Below are positions 49,383 to 58,806 of a stretch of 64,000 bases of DNA, in pieces. Source of the stretch: Methylobacterium terrae. GTDB lineage: Bacteria > Pseudomonadota > Alphaproteobacteria > Rhizobiales > Beijerinckiaceae. The stretch covers positions 1,017,001 to 1,081,000 of the forward strand of contig NZ_CP029553.1 of NCBI RefSeq assembly GCF_003173755.1, read 5' to 3'. Under the pieces are notes generated by a model. It saw only the letters and a program-made list of their open reading frames with translations, made no database searches and was not told where the DNA came from. The position numbers were made by a program, and so were the translations under genes. Positions within the stretch are counted from its first letter, which is position 1. The number at the start of each line of letters is the position of its first letter.

Positions 49383-50378
49383 CTAGACCTCCGGCAGCGG
49401 CCCGCCCGCCCGCCGCGCCACGGCGACGAGCGAGGCGACCGCGCAGGACGCGAGCCGGGTCTCTTTCGAATCCGCCCGGCTCGTCAGGATGATCGGCACC
49501 CGGGCGCCGAGCACGATCCCGGCGGCGTCCGCCCCGGCCAGGAAGGTCAGGCTCTTGGCCAGCATGTTGCCGGCCTCGAGGTCCGGCACCACCAGCACGT
49601 CTGCCCGTCCGGCGACCGCGGAGCGGATCCGCTTGATCGCCGCGGCGCCGAGATCGATCGCGTTGTCGAGGGCGAGCGGCCCGTCGAGGACGGCCCCGGT
49701 GATCTGGCCGCGGTCGGCCATCTTGCACAGGGCGGCGGCGTCGATCGTCGAGGGGACCTTCGGGTTGACAGTCTCCATCGCCGAGACGATCGCGACCCGC
49801 ACGGTCTCGAGCCCCAGGGCGTGGGCGAGGTCGACGGCGTTCTGGACGATGTCGCGCTTCTCCTCGAGGGAGGGCGCGATGTTGATCGCCGCGTCGGTGA
49901 CGACGAGCGGACGATCGTGGCTCGGCACGTCCATCACGAAGCAGTGGCTCAGGCGCCGCGCGGTACGAAGGCCCCCCTCGCGCCGGACCACCGCGGCCAT
50001 CAGCTCGTCGGTGTGCAGGCTGCCCTTCATGACCGCCTCGGCCGCGCCGGCATTCACCAGCGCCACCGCCTCCGCGGCCGAGGCGTGGCTGTGCCCGGTC
50101 TCCACGATCCGCCAGCCCGCCGGCTCGCGGGCCGGGCCGGCGCCGTCCTTCGCCGCGAGCGCGGCGGCGGCCGCGAGGATCCGCCCGCGCGGCCCGACGA
50201 GGATCGGCTCGATCAGCCCGAGATCGGCGGCGTCCAGCGCCGCGCCGAGCGCGGCCTCGTCGCAGGGGTGGGCGACCGCGACCCTGAGGCGGGCTTGCGC
50301 CTGCGCGGCCGCGATCAGGCGCTCGTACTTCTCGTGCCGGCGGCGGACCGGCGCCGCTCGCGTCGTCGCATGCACCAC
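49383..50378 (-). CDS. pta: Phosphate acetyltransferase (PTA/PTB family)
   Basis: Protein of 331 aa comprising only the phosphate acetyl/butyryltransferase domain, without the MaoC-like or DRTGG domains found in longer forms. Segments MKGSLHTDELM, VVTDAAINIAPS and PDLEAGNMLAKSL are typical. The start is GTG 50378, with AGGAGG seven bases upstream lying inside the first unit of a 17-bp tandem repeat. It is the first gene of the six-gene operon. Confidence 0.9.
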   Translation of the reverse strand: MVHATTRAAPVRRRHEKYERLIAAAQAQARLRVAVAHPCDEAALGAALDAADLGLIEPILVGPRGRILAAAAALAAKDGAGPAREPAGWRIVETGHSHASAAEAVALVNAGAAEAVMKGSLHTDELMAAVVRREGGLRTARRLSHCFVMDVPSHDRPLVVTDAAINIAPSLEEKRDIVQNAVDLAHALGLETVRVAIVSAMETVNPKVPSTIDAAALCKMADRGQITGAVLDGPLALDNAIDLGAAAIKRIRSAVAGRADVLVVPDLEAGNMLAKSLTFLAGADAAGIVLGARVPIILTSRADSKETRLASCAVASLVAVARRAGGPLPEV

Positions 50379-50386
50379 GGTGCTGC

Positions 50387-50484
50387 CTCCTGGCGAAGTG
50401 GGCCTCCTGAAGTGGACCCCTGGCGAAGTGGGCCCCCTGGCAAAGTGGGCCTCTTGGCGAACCGGGCCTCTTGGCGAACTGGGC
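50387..50484. repeat. 17-bp tandem repeat forming the leader of the pta operon
   Basis: Six imperfect units of CTCCTGGCGAAGTGGGC type at 50387-50403, 50404-50417 (14 bases), 50418-50433 (16 bases), 50434-50450, 50451-50467 and 50468-50484. On the minus strand each unit carries an AGGAG/AGGGG/AAGAG core; the unit nearest pta supplies its ribosome-binding site. Confidence 0.85.
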
Positions 50485-50822
50485 CGCGGCCCGTCGCGCG
50501 ATCGAGGCCCGGGCGCCGCCTCGACCAGAACGAGATCGCGACCGGAACCCTCCCCTGCGTGATCGGCCGGGCCGGCGGCCTGCGATCGGAACTCTCGCGA
50601 AGGGCGCTGGCTCGTGCTTGATCGGTCAGGACAGCCGGGACCGATTGACGACGGCGGTCCCCGGCATGCCGCGACGTCTCCCCGGGCGCGAGCCGGTCGT
50701 GCCTGCGACCGGGCCGGCGAAGCGGGGACACGCCGCCGCGCCGGCTCCTCGGCGGGGCGGCCGCGTCCCGCACGTGAGCGGCACGCCTGTCGGGGGGAGC
50801 CGCGGGAGCGCTGCTTCCTGCC
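50485..50822. other. Upstream region of the pta operon
   Basis: No gene supported. It presumably contains the operon promoter; no convincing FixK/Fnr palindrome was found by eye. Confidence 0.4.
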
Positions 50823-51248
50823 CTAATGGGCGTACGCGGCCCGCACGTGTCGGTACGAGTGGGGATCGGCCCAGATCGGAGCCTCGATCGTCGCCGGATA
50901 CGGAGAGGGATCGAAGGGCAGCGTCGAGGCGCTGAAGGCGACGAAGCCCGCCGCGTTCCTCACGTCGCCGGGCTGGCTCGGATCGCGCGAGATCAGGTCC
51001 GCCTCCCGGAACAGTCGCAGGTTGCAGCGCCGGGACGGTAGCCCGCCCATGGGCGTGCAGGCATCGTGCCGGGCGCAGGCCGCATCGAGCGCATCGACGG
51101 GTGGAAGCGGTGCCCGGTTGCCCAGGCCGCAATAGTTTCCGTGAAGCAGGAGGCTCGGCGCCGGAGCGTATCCTCCCGACTGGGCCAGAGCAGCCGGCGA
51201 GGCCAATCCTGCGACGACGACGCCCAGCGCAGCGATCGTGATGCGCAT
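50823..51248 (-). CDS. Secreted phospholipase A2-like protein
   Basis: Protein of 141 aa with a signal peptide (cleavage near ALAQ, residue 23). It contains the calcium-loop motif NYCGLGN (Cys40) and the catalytic helix DAACARHDAC, giving the phospholipase A2 pattern D-x-x-C-x-x-H-D-x-C with His61-Asp62; several further Cys could form disulfides. Prokaryotic PLA2 proteins are small and secreted like this one. Enzyme activity on phospholipids is inferred. The gene is monocistronic. Confidence 0.75.
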   Translation of the reverse strand: MRITIAALGVVVAGLASPAALAQSGGYAPAPSLLLHGNYCGLGNRAPLPPVDALDAACARHDACTPMGGLPSRRCNLRLFREADLISRDPSQPGDVRNAAGFVAFSASTLPFDPSPYPATIEAPIWADPHSYRHVRAAYAH

Positions 51249-51535
51249 GACGAATACTCCGTATGTCTCCGAGGACCGTGATGGCAGAGACGGCTGAGCG
51301 GGCTGACGCTGGCCTCCCGCGCGGTCGCGCCGATCGCCGTTAGCCCGTCAGCCGCTCAATTTGGACGATAGTGTTCGAAATGTCAGTGCGCTTGATCGAA
51401 TAGGACAGAAGGCGGTATCATCATCTGGTGGGAAGGCCGCGTTAGAAGCAATCAGGCGGATTTCGTGTGCGTCGACTCCGTTGCGCAGTTCACGGCCTCG
51501 ATCTATGCTGGCGTAAGCCGCATTGTATCGGCGCA
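51249..51535. other. Gap upstream of the PLA2-like gene
   Basis: No gene is supported on either strand. Confidence 0.35.
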
Positions 51536-51634
51536 CTTTGCCATCGGCGCGTCGATGGCAAAGCGTCCGGCGCATCAGCGCCGGCGCCCGTTCGGCCTTT
51601 GCCAGCGCCTTCGAACGACTCCGTTCGAAGGCGC
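51536..51634 (-). repeat. Double-hairpin repeat, copy B
   Basis: Hairpin at 51536-51563 (CTTTGCCATCG pairing with CGATGGCAAAG) and hairpin at 51605-51634 (GCGCCTTCGAACG, loop ACTC, CGTTCGAAGGCGC; 13 pairs), 41 bases apart. The spacer is a close reverse match to the spacer of copy C. Orientation is opposite to copy C. Confidence 0.8.
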
Positions 51635-51759
51635 CGCGGTATTCCTCCTCGGCGTTGCGAGGGCAGGCAATCGTGACGGCATCGACGCAGTGTTGCTCGA
51701 GCGGCGCCGAGATCGGGGCTGCCGACGCCGATATCGACCCGACGAAGTTCGATTCGATC

Positions 51760-51987
51760 ATGTCGGACTCGCGGCTATTCGAGGTCAGGATCATCACGGG
51801 AGCCGCGGGCACGATCCTGCGCGCCGAGTCGGAGAGCGGGGCGGCGGGCAAGGCCGAGGAGCTCATCCGTCGAGCGCACCATCGCGGCAGCGACATCGCC
51901 CTGACCGTGTCGGGCCGCGACGTTCAGGCCGTCCATCGAATCGAACTCCATCTCGCGAGCACGATCCACGAGGTGGAGCGGGCTTAG
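51760..51987 (+). CDS. Small hypothetical protein, possibly 3'-truncated
   Basis: Protein of 75 aa starting MSDSRLFEVRIITGAAG and containing AAGKAEELIRRAHHRG. Codon use is coding-like, and no family is recognised. Its TAG stop (51985-51987) overlaps the first bases of an inverted-repeat element, so the original gene may have been longer. The ribosome-binding site is weak and the start is uncertain. Confidence 0.45.
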   Translation: MSDSRLFEVRIITGAAGTILRAESESGAAGKAEELIRRAHHRGSDIALTVSGRDVQAVHRIELHLASTIHEVERA

Positions 51988-52128
51988 AGCCTGTTCGAGC
52001 GGATTGTATCCGGGAAATCGGGTGGAATATGGGATATCCTACCGTTTTGCCTCATGATGAGGTGGCAGGGTATGACGATAAAAACTGCCTCGAGTCTTGA
52101 GCAGGAAAATCGTGCTCAAACAGGCTCT
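51986..52128. mobile_element. MITE-like element with terminal inverted repeats
   Basis: AGAGCCTGTTCGAGC (51986-52000) is repeated inverted at 52114-52128 as GCTCAAACAGGCTCT, 14 of 15 matching, with weaker pairing continuing inward. The 143-base interval has no transposase. The ends look like those of IS5-type elements, so it is probably a non-autonomous derivative. Confidence 0.55.
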
Positions 52129-52347
52129 GAGTCTGGAGGACGGCGCATCGCGGCCGGATCGGCTCGCATGCGCATCCGGGACCGAGCTTCCCGGCGGGCC
52201 CCGACCGGATCGGTCGGACCCGGCGGGAGCGCCATCGATGGTCCCGGCGGGTTGCCGGGGGGCACGACGACCGGCAAGCACAGCCGCACGCTCGACGGCC
52301 ATGCGCCCTGACGGTCCGGGGATCGGCCCCTGATCCCCGCGCGGCCC
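52129..52347. other. Gap downstream of the second AraC gene
   Basis: No gene supported; GC-rich without clear terminator. Confidence 0.35.
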
Positions 52348-53451
52348 CTACTTCGCCCATTGTTCCTTGCGCCACGCGCTCGGCGCCGTTCCCGTCCAGC
52401 GCCGGAAGGCGTGCGTGAAGGCGGCCGGCTCCGAGAATTCCAGCACGGACGAGATCTGCGCCAGGCTCATGTCCGTGTCGGCCAGCAACTGCTTGGCGAT
52501 GCCGAGCCGGGTCTGGTTGGCGATGGAACGGAACGTCGTTCCCTCCGCCTTCAGGCGGCGCCCCAGCGTGCGCTGATGGATCGCCAGATTCCGTGCGACC
52601 TCATCCTTCTCGATGCGGTTCTGAACGATCCTCGAGCGCAGGTGACGCCGGACCTCGTCCGTGACGTCGGACGGGATGGCGGCTTCGAACTGCCGGATCC
52701 GTCGCTCCGCGCTCGCGCGGACGAGAGGGTTGGCGCCCACGACGGATCGCCTCAGGAGCCGGGCGGGAAACACCAATGCGGCGATCTCCTGGGCGAAGCG
52801 GACCGGGGCTCGGAAGAAGCCGGTATAGGGCGTCGAGTCGAGCGGGTGGAGACGCGGCAGGAGAACCTCGTCGGGGTTCCACTTCATGCCGCAGAGCGAG
52901 CGGAGGACGTTGGTCAGGGTCGCGACGGCCCGCTCGCAATGCAGCGCGACGCCCTCGGTCTCGGGCTCGTAGGGAGCATAGCTCACGGTCGCGACGATCC
53001 CGTCGACGGCGATCTCGATCATGGCGCCGCGGTTCAAGAGATCGTGATGCGTCGCGAGGGCCTGCAAGGCCGTACCGACCGTTTCGGAATGACGCATCAG
53101 CGTTCCGAGCAGGCCGAGCGAGGTCAAAGTTGTGCGCTGGCCGACCAGAAGGCCGAAATGGGCGCACCCGACCTGATCGGCGGCCAGCGCGGTCAGGCGA
53201 CCCAGCATCGCGAAAGAGACGGCTTCGACCGTTTGCAGGATCTGGGTATCTGTGCCGGCTCTGTCGAATATTGGTTCGGGATCTATCCCCATTTCCAATA
53301 ATATATCACATACGGATTGAACTGAATGAATATGAACGAAATTATAAGGGATCAATCCAGTCGTCGTCTCTTGTGCGTCACGACATGGGAAGTCGCTCGT
53401 CGCTTTATGCAGTTCCTTCTCATGGCGCACCGGCAACATGTCGGGGGGCAT
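52348..53451 (-). CDS. AraC-family regulator, paralogue of the 37.0-38.2 kb gene
   Basis: Protein of 367 aa with the same layout as the regulator at 37025-38188: PF12625-like N-domain (about residues 40-225) and AraC DNA-binding domain (about 265-360, SLAQISSVLEFSEPAAFTHAF). Long identical blocks such as YTGFFRAPVRF and EIAALVFPARLL show a recent common origin. The N-terminal 35 residues differ. The upstream 250 bases are AT-richer than the surroundings. No adjacent target operon is apparent. Confidence 0.87.
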   Translation of the reverse strand: MPPDMLPVRHEKELHKATSDFPCRDAQETTTGLIPYNFVHIHSVQSVCDILLEMGIDPEPIFDRAGTDTQILQTVEAVSFAMLGRLTALAADQVGCAHFGLLVGQRTTLTSLGLLGTLMRHSETVGTALQALATHHDLLNRGAMIEIAVDGIVATVSYAPYEPETEGVALHCERAVATLTNVLRSLCGMKWNPDEVLLPRLHPLDSTPYTGFFRAPVRFAQEIAALVFPARLLRRSVVGANPLVRASAERRIRQFEAAIPSDVTDEVRRHLRSRIVQNRIEKDEVARNLAIHQRTLGRRLKAEGTTFRSIANQTRLGIAKQLLADTDMSLAQISSVLEFSEPAAFTHAFRRWTGTAPSAWRKEQWAK

Positions 53452-53709
53452 GGCCGAAACTCCGCTGCTCCTCTATAGGGGTATCATTGTATATCGTCCA
53501 TCTATGCCGTCGCAATGTTATCTTCAGCTATAAAATGGGAGCCCGTTCCAAGTATCTTGCCATCAAATTGAACGCGATTTTGTGGTGCGTCCCGGCCGAC
53601 CGGTCGCAGGATGACGTGGCATCACATCGCGATGCGGGCGGTTCACGACGGATCCGGCCCGAGAGGGGTGGAGTACCCGCCTCCTTGAGCGGCGGGATCT
53701 CTCCGACAC

Positions 53710-54051
53710 CTATGTCTCGGTGACGATGGTATCCTCCGGGTCTGCCCGGCAGCCTTCCGGCGTCCCGTCCTGCGGGGCATCCGCATTCGGGGTCGGGACG
53801 GGTGTCGCCAGCATGATCGCCGTTCTCACGGCCATGCGCATCTGCGCCTCGGTCGAGTCGCGCATGGCCAGTATCTCTCGGGCATGAGGATTAGTCTGCA
53901 TGATTGCACAGACGTCGACCGCAATCTCCTGCGTCAGCGGGCGTGGGCCGGGTATCGGATCGTTCAGGTAGGCGGTCACGGCCGCGTCGATCTGCTCGTT
54001 GGTGATACGACCGCGCTTGTAGAGATCGCCGATCGTCGAGAATCCGGTCAT
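53710..54051 (-). CDS. Small hypothetical protein
   Basis: Protein of 113 aa starting MTGFSTIGDLYKRGRITNEQID, followed by LTQEIAVDVCAIMQTNPHA and ending in a Pro/Asp-rich tail. It is soluble and mostly helical; no family is recognised. The longer frame to 54102 adds a Ser/Thr-rich stretch without support, so ATG 54051 is used. Confidence 0.55.
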   Translation of the reverse strand: MTGFSTIGDLYKRGRITNEQIDAAVTAYLNDPIPGPRPLTQEIAVDVCAIMQTNPHAREILAMRDSTEAQMRMAVRTAIMLATPVPTPNADAPQDGTPEGCRADPEDTIVTET

Positions 54052-54102
54052 TCTGACTTGCCTGGATACTGCGTCTGAGCGGGCGGTCGAGCCATGCGTC
54101 AC

Positions 54103-54529
54103 AAGGTAAGTCGATCACGGCCGTCGTGGGTTCCAAGCGTCGTCGAAAATCCCGGCGAGCCGGCGTACGGGCGCACCGAGCCTTCCCCGCGAAGGCATCG
54201 GAAGCGAAGCGTCACGCCCTCCTCCGCTCGCGCCGGCAAGACCGGCGCCGCATGCCGAGGGCACGAGTGTCAGCCCCGAGCCGGAGACCTCGGGCGGGAG
54301 GACGGTCCGGCCGAAGGCGATGACACTTCATCGACTCCCCGACAGCCGGCGGCCGTTGCGAGCGTTCCGGAGCGGAGCGCTCCGCTCCAGGGATGGAGCC
54401 GGTCCGATGCGCCGCGGGCCTTGGTCGAGAGCCGATAAGTGGATGCGGGAGGGATCGATGATCGCCATGCGCCAGGGAGAGGAGCCTTACGGGCTCGGCG
54501 CGTCCGGCACGGCCGGCCCTCATCGCATT
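54103..54529. other. Gap with no supported gene
   Basis: Frames on both strands are Arg/Pro/Gly-rich shadows. The minus-strand frame continuing from the STAS remnant loses similarity here. Confidence 0.4.
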
Positions 54530-54772
54530 CCGGCTTTTCCTGCATGGCCTCGTAACGCTGGATCGCCAAGTGGACATCGAACAGCAGGCGATCCGGGCCG
54601 AGTTCGTCATCGAGGCCGTCGCCCCTCACCATGTCGAGCATCCCAGGATTCAGATCCGCGAGCCAGACCGTCACGTTGGTCTGCCTGACGCCCTCCTGGA
54701 GCATCGTCAGAGCCGAATACTCGATGTCCGGAACGCGGCTGAGATCGAGGGCGACCACGCGGGGCTCGTGTT
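54530..54772 (-). pseudogene. STAS-domain remnant of a SulP-type anion transporter
   Basis: The minus-strand frame reads [20 protein letters not shown] and later WLADLNPGMLDMVRGDGLDD, the pattern of SulP C-terminal STAS domains. All membrane helices are missing. It abuts the phosphoketolase remnant upstream without intergenic space, so the two were joined by deletion. Confidence 0.6.
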
Positions 54773-55400
54773 GGTCCGGATGCGCTGTATGTCGGCGAGC
54801 ACGGCGTTGAGCGCGGAAGCCATCAGCCGGTGCATCGCGGCCGGGTCGTCGCCCTCGACGAAGTGGGACGTGTAGCCGTAGCCGTGAGAGAGGTTGTCGA
54901 GTTCCTCGTGGCTGATCCGGGCCAGGACAGTGGGGCTGGCGATCTTGTAGCCGTTGAGGTGCAGGATCGGCCGCACCGTCCCGTCCGTTATGGGGTTGAG
55001 GACCCTGTTCGAGTGCCAGCTCGTCGTCAGCGGCCCGGTCTCGGCCTCGCGTCGCCGACCACGCAGGCGACGATCTGGTCGGGATTGTCGAAGGCCGCCC
55101 CGTAGGCGTGCGAGAGCGCGTAGCCCAGTTCGCCGCCCGGGAACGAGACCTGCTTGAACAGGCGCTTCATGCCCGCTTCGCCGCGGGAGATGTTCGGGTA
55201 GAGCTCGCTGTAGGTGGCTTCGAGACAGGCGTTGGCGATCAGGCCCGGTCCGCCGTGACCGGGGCCGGTGATGGACATCATGCTCAGGCCGTGCGGGCGG
55301 ATCGATCGGTTCAGATGCACGCAGATGAAGTTGAGCCCGGCTTCGGCGCGGCGCCTCTGCGCCTCTGCGCCGAGGCGCTGCGAGTGTCGGTGAGCGATCA
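54773..55400 (-). pseudogene. Phosphoketolase fragment, frameshifted
   Basis: The N-terminal XFP region survives: [60 protein letters not shown], then after a one-base loss near 55038 (VVGDG-EAETGPL broken), [20 protein letters not shown] and SHFVEGDDP. Thiamine diphosphate residues in GPGHGGP remain, but both ends and the C-terminal two thirds are gone. An intact enzyme would have fed acetyl phosphate to Pta/AckA. Confidence 0.75.
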
Positions 55401-55520
55401 TCGCTGGGTCTCCGGCCGATGCGACGCGCCCTCGGACGACGCGTCGGCCCATCGATGCGGCGCTGTCGCCGCGCTCGATCAAGCGGGGACGCGACCGTAC
55501 CCGTCGCGCCGGCGCGTCCC

Positions 55521-55949
55521 TCAATAGGAGCGGCACGTGCCCGTATACGAATCGTAGTAGGCGTAGGGTCCGCAACCGCCGTGAGTCGAGCCGTAGTAGC
55601 CGGCCGCCGCGGCCCCGGCCGCGACGCCGACACCCGCCGCGGCCAGCCCGTAGCCGGGGCGGTAGCCGTACCCGTATCCGCCGTAGCGGTAGCCGTACCG
55701 ACCGTACCCGGCACCGGGCCGACCCCATCCGGGCCGGCCGGCTATCGGGCCCGCCGCGCCCCAGCCCGGTCGTCCGATGCCGTGACGGAAGCCCGCGCCG
55801 CGATATCCGCCGCCGCGAAAGCCGGCCCCGTGGAACCCGCCGCCGCCGCGAAATCCACCGCCGCCGCCACGGAAGCCGCGAGCATCCGCCGCGACGCTCG
55901 TCAGGATCAGGGCGGCCATGGCCGTCATGCAGAGCATCGAGCGCTTCAT
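55521..55949 (-). CDS. Secreted Gly/Tyr-rich protein
   Basis: Protein of 142 aa with a signal peptide (cleavage after VAADA, about residue 23), then GFRGGGG and GGGYRGAGF repeats, a [20 protein letters not shown] tract, a short hydrophobic Ala/Gly run, and a C-terminal [17 protein letters not shown] with two Cys. GGAGGG precedes ATG 55949. Such low-complexity envelope proteins are common in Methylobacterium; function unknown. Confidence 0.75.
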   Translation of the reverse strand: MKRSMLCMTAMAALILTSVAADARGFRGGGGGFRGGGGFHGAGFRGGGYRGAGFRHGIGRPGWGAAGPIAGRPGWGRPGAGYGRYGYRYGGYGYGYRPGYGLAAAGVGVAAGAAAAGYYGSTHGGCGPYAYYDSYTGTCRSY

Positions 55950-56143
55950 GGGTATCCCTCCAGTCGCAATGATGTCTCGTCGCGCCGGGCAACACCCGGC
56001 GCGACGGTCGTGCCTGGCCGGCGAGACTCGGACACTGACGACTCGTCGACGGCGTGCCTTCGCCATCATGGTCGAACCCGGTGACGCCGCTTGATCGAAG
56101 AGGACACCCAGCGGCAGGGTCGGGTCTTGTGCGCGCAGTATCA

Positions 56144-56720
<577 letters not shown>

Positions 56721-56930
56721 GCAATACCCGGATCTCCAACGCTGCGGTTCGGGCGAACGCGCCCGGCGACATCACCCGGGATGGTGGCGTTCGCACATAC
56801 CGGGCTCGTCGCCCCTGAGGCTCAGGCGAGCCGCGACAGTGCTGCGGCACCGCAGCATGATCCAGCCTCGCGACTTTCGCGCGAGCGGCGGGAACGTATC
56901 GAGCCCGAGACCGTAATCCGCGCAGACATG

Positions 56931-57194
56931 GCTCGTGCGATCCACGGCCGACATTTTTCTTCTGAAAGCCAGACTGTCATGTTGCTCTATGAAGTGACGG
57001 ACGCCCTTGGCGTGGGCGGCCTCTTCCGTGATGTGATGAAGCCGCTCGACACCTACCTCTCCAACGGCGAGGTCGAGGCAGGACAGCCGATAGGGCGTGG
57101 CGATGCGGATGCCACGGCGACCGCGCTCCGCGACGGGACCATCCGGCGCAACGCCATTCGTCGCGTGCCGGAGACCGTTTCGGTTCGCGGGTGA
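56931..57194 (+). CDS. Possible small hypothetical protein
   Basis: Frame of 87 aa from ATG 56931 containing TVMLLYEVTDALGVGGLFRD and VMKPLDTYLSNGEVEAG. Codon use is fairly coding-like, but a competing frame exists on the opposite strand and no ribosome-binding site is clear. It may be a gene or a fragment; no family recognised. Confidence 0.35.
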   Translation, partial: ARAIHGRHFSSESQTVMLLYEVTDALGVGGLFRDVMKPLDTYLSNGEVEAGQPIGRGDADATATALRDGTIRRNAIRRVPETVSVRG

Positions 57195-57269
57195 GGCCCA
57201 TGGCCTCACTGTGCCCTCGCCGATGAAGTGACCTGCCGGCCCCTCGCGGAACCGGGCGGACACGTGGGT

Positions 57270-57600
57270 CAACAGACACGCCCGATCGTCGTGGCCGATA
57301 CCCCACCGACCTTCGCCAGCTTGCGCCGGCTCCGATGACGGGCGCCCTGCGGCCGCTCGGAGAGTGCGGTCGATCGGTTCGTCGCGATCCGGCGCGGCGC
57401 GCCTCGAGGGCGCGCGTCAAGCAGCCTGTCCGCGTGCCGACGGGCGAAGCGCCCGCGCCACTCGCCGACCCAGTGGCCGACCACGTGCTTGCCGGAGGCG
57501 AGTTCTGCCGCGATGGCGGTGTGGTTCCGCATGTCGGCGGCAAGCCGCACGGTTGAGGCCATCGGCGCTTCCCTGAACGCTCACCACTTCGACACAAAAC
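57270..57600 (-). mobile_element. IS630-family transposase remnant
   Basis: The minus-strand frame gives VGEWRGRFARRHADRLLDAR, PRGAPRRI, then HRSRRKLAKVGGVSATTIGR, matching the N-terminal helix-turn-helix and linker of IS630 transposases. The DDE catalytic domain is absent. Confidence 0.6.
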
Positions 57601-58067
57601 TCAACAGCAAGACGCTCGATCACCTCGGTCCCGCCGGCCGCCGGCGAACGTGATTTTTCGCACGCGCGTCACGAGAAGGAGTAGATCAAACGCTATTCTT
57701 TGTCATCATGGATCTGGACCGTGCATCGAGCCGATCACCAAAGTCGCCGACTAAATTTCCGGGAATCGAGAGCATGCAAGCGATTAACCAGCAAAACTTC
57801 GCGCCGAAACGCATCCATTTGGCCTTGGATATTTCAGACATGCGTACACCCCTGCAAAATTTTTACAAAGCTTGTCGTCGCGCCCTCCAATAGACGCTGC
57901 AATTCTAAGCCGGCTGCAATAACATTTGCACCTGGGGTGGGGCATCAACACCGTTCAGATGGCCGGAAGCTTCGCCCCCTGCTCATCCGGCCGCCGCGCG
58001 TCCTGGCCGATGACGGGGGCGCAGCGGCTCGCGTATCCGGTCATGCGGAGTCCGGTCGATACCGCCG
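57601..58067. other. AT-richer gap without supported gene
   Basis: Contains a 61-codon plus-strand frame at 57708-57893 with no family match. The composition differs from the surrounding GC-rich DNA. Confidence 0.35.
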
Positions 58068-58165
58068 CCCCTTGGAACGGATCCGTTCCAAGGGGCCGGC
58101 TGAGCCCGGACGGGCGTCGGCGCTCATGCGCCGGACGCCTTGGCATCGACGTGTCGGTGCCAAGG
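58068..58165 (+). repeat. Double-hairpin repeat, copy C
   Basis: Perfect 28-base palindrome at 58068-58095 (CCCCTTGGAACGGA/TCCGTTCCAAGGGG) and a hairpin at 58138-58165 (CCTTGGCATCGAC, GT, GTCGGTGCCAAGG; one G-T pair), 42 bases apart. The spacer shares ACGGGCG and GATGCGCCGGACG-type sequence with copy B. Confidence 0.8.
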
Positions 58166-58420
58166 CGCGAGTATGATTGGGTCGCCATGCCGGATCCCGG
58201 CTTCGCTCAGGCGTGGGGAGCCGTGGTCTCCACCGCGCGCGCTTGTGAGACCGTTTCCGGAAGCCATCGTCCGGACACGGTCTCATGCCCCGGAGCGGCG
58301 CCTTCGTCGTGCTGCACCGTGAGCGCGGCGCGGTGACCCCGTGCGCTGCCTGAGGGGTGCGCTCGGGATACGGCGCAGCAATAGCGGGATGCCCTCATCG
58401 GGGCCTGTTCGATCCGACTG
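58166..58420. other. Gap upstream of an isolated terminator
   Basis: No protein gene is supported. It could be the body of a small RNA ending at the terminator at 58421-58451, but no promoter was identified with confidence. Confidence 0.35.
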
Positions 58421-58451
58421 ACCCGCCCGGCACTCTCCGAGGCGGGTTTTT
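58421..58451 (+). terminator. Strong intrinsic terminator without an assigned gene
   Basis: ACCCGCC (58421-58427) pairs with GGCGGGT (58441-58447), followed by a run of T residues to about 58451. It is functional only in the plus direction, yet no plus-strand protein gene ends upstream. Confidence 0.65.
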
Positions 58452-58509
58452 CGTGCATGCGGCCAGACCCCGGCAGGTCCCGATCGGCAACGAGCTGCCG
58501 GGGTTCGGG

Positions 58510-58806
58510 CGACAGCCAGTCGGTCGCCTTCGCGAGCATCTGGCGCGCCCGGACGGGCGTGCGCGGGCCGAAGCGCGACGAGCCCGTCGAGGAGGAGCAT
58601 CGGCTGTTCTCGGTTCCTGACGACCGAGGCGAACGGCGTGGTCGGGCCGGCGCATCCGAAGGCGATGCCGGTGCTGCTCACCACCGTGGAGGAGCGGGGC
58701 ACTTGGTTGGAGGCGCCAGGCGAGGGAGGCTTGCGGCGGCAGCGCCGGCTTCCGGACGAGAATGATGGTCGAAGTCGCGCGTGGCTCGCGCCAGGACGGC
58801 ATCTAG
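58510..58806 (+). pseudogene. SRAP (YedK/HMCES-like) C-terminal fragment, frameshifted
   Basis: Pieces of an SOS-response-associated peptidase remain: VAFASIWRARTGVRGPKRDE, then in another frame FLTTEANGVVGPAHPKAMPV and LQRRLPDE-like RRQRRLPDE, and in a third VARGSRQDGI followed by TAG at 58804. The catalytic N-terminus (MCGRF with Cys2) is missing, so it cannot bind abasic-site DNA covalently. Confidence 0.6.

Noticed and set aside
50387..50484. CRISPR array
   Set aside because: Units are contiguous 14-17-bp imperfect repeats without unique spacers; no cas genes are present.
57708..57893. 61-codon plus-strand frame
   Set aside because: No ribosome-binding site, no family match, and composition like the surrounding non-coding DNA.
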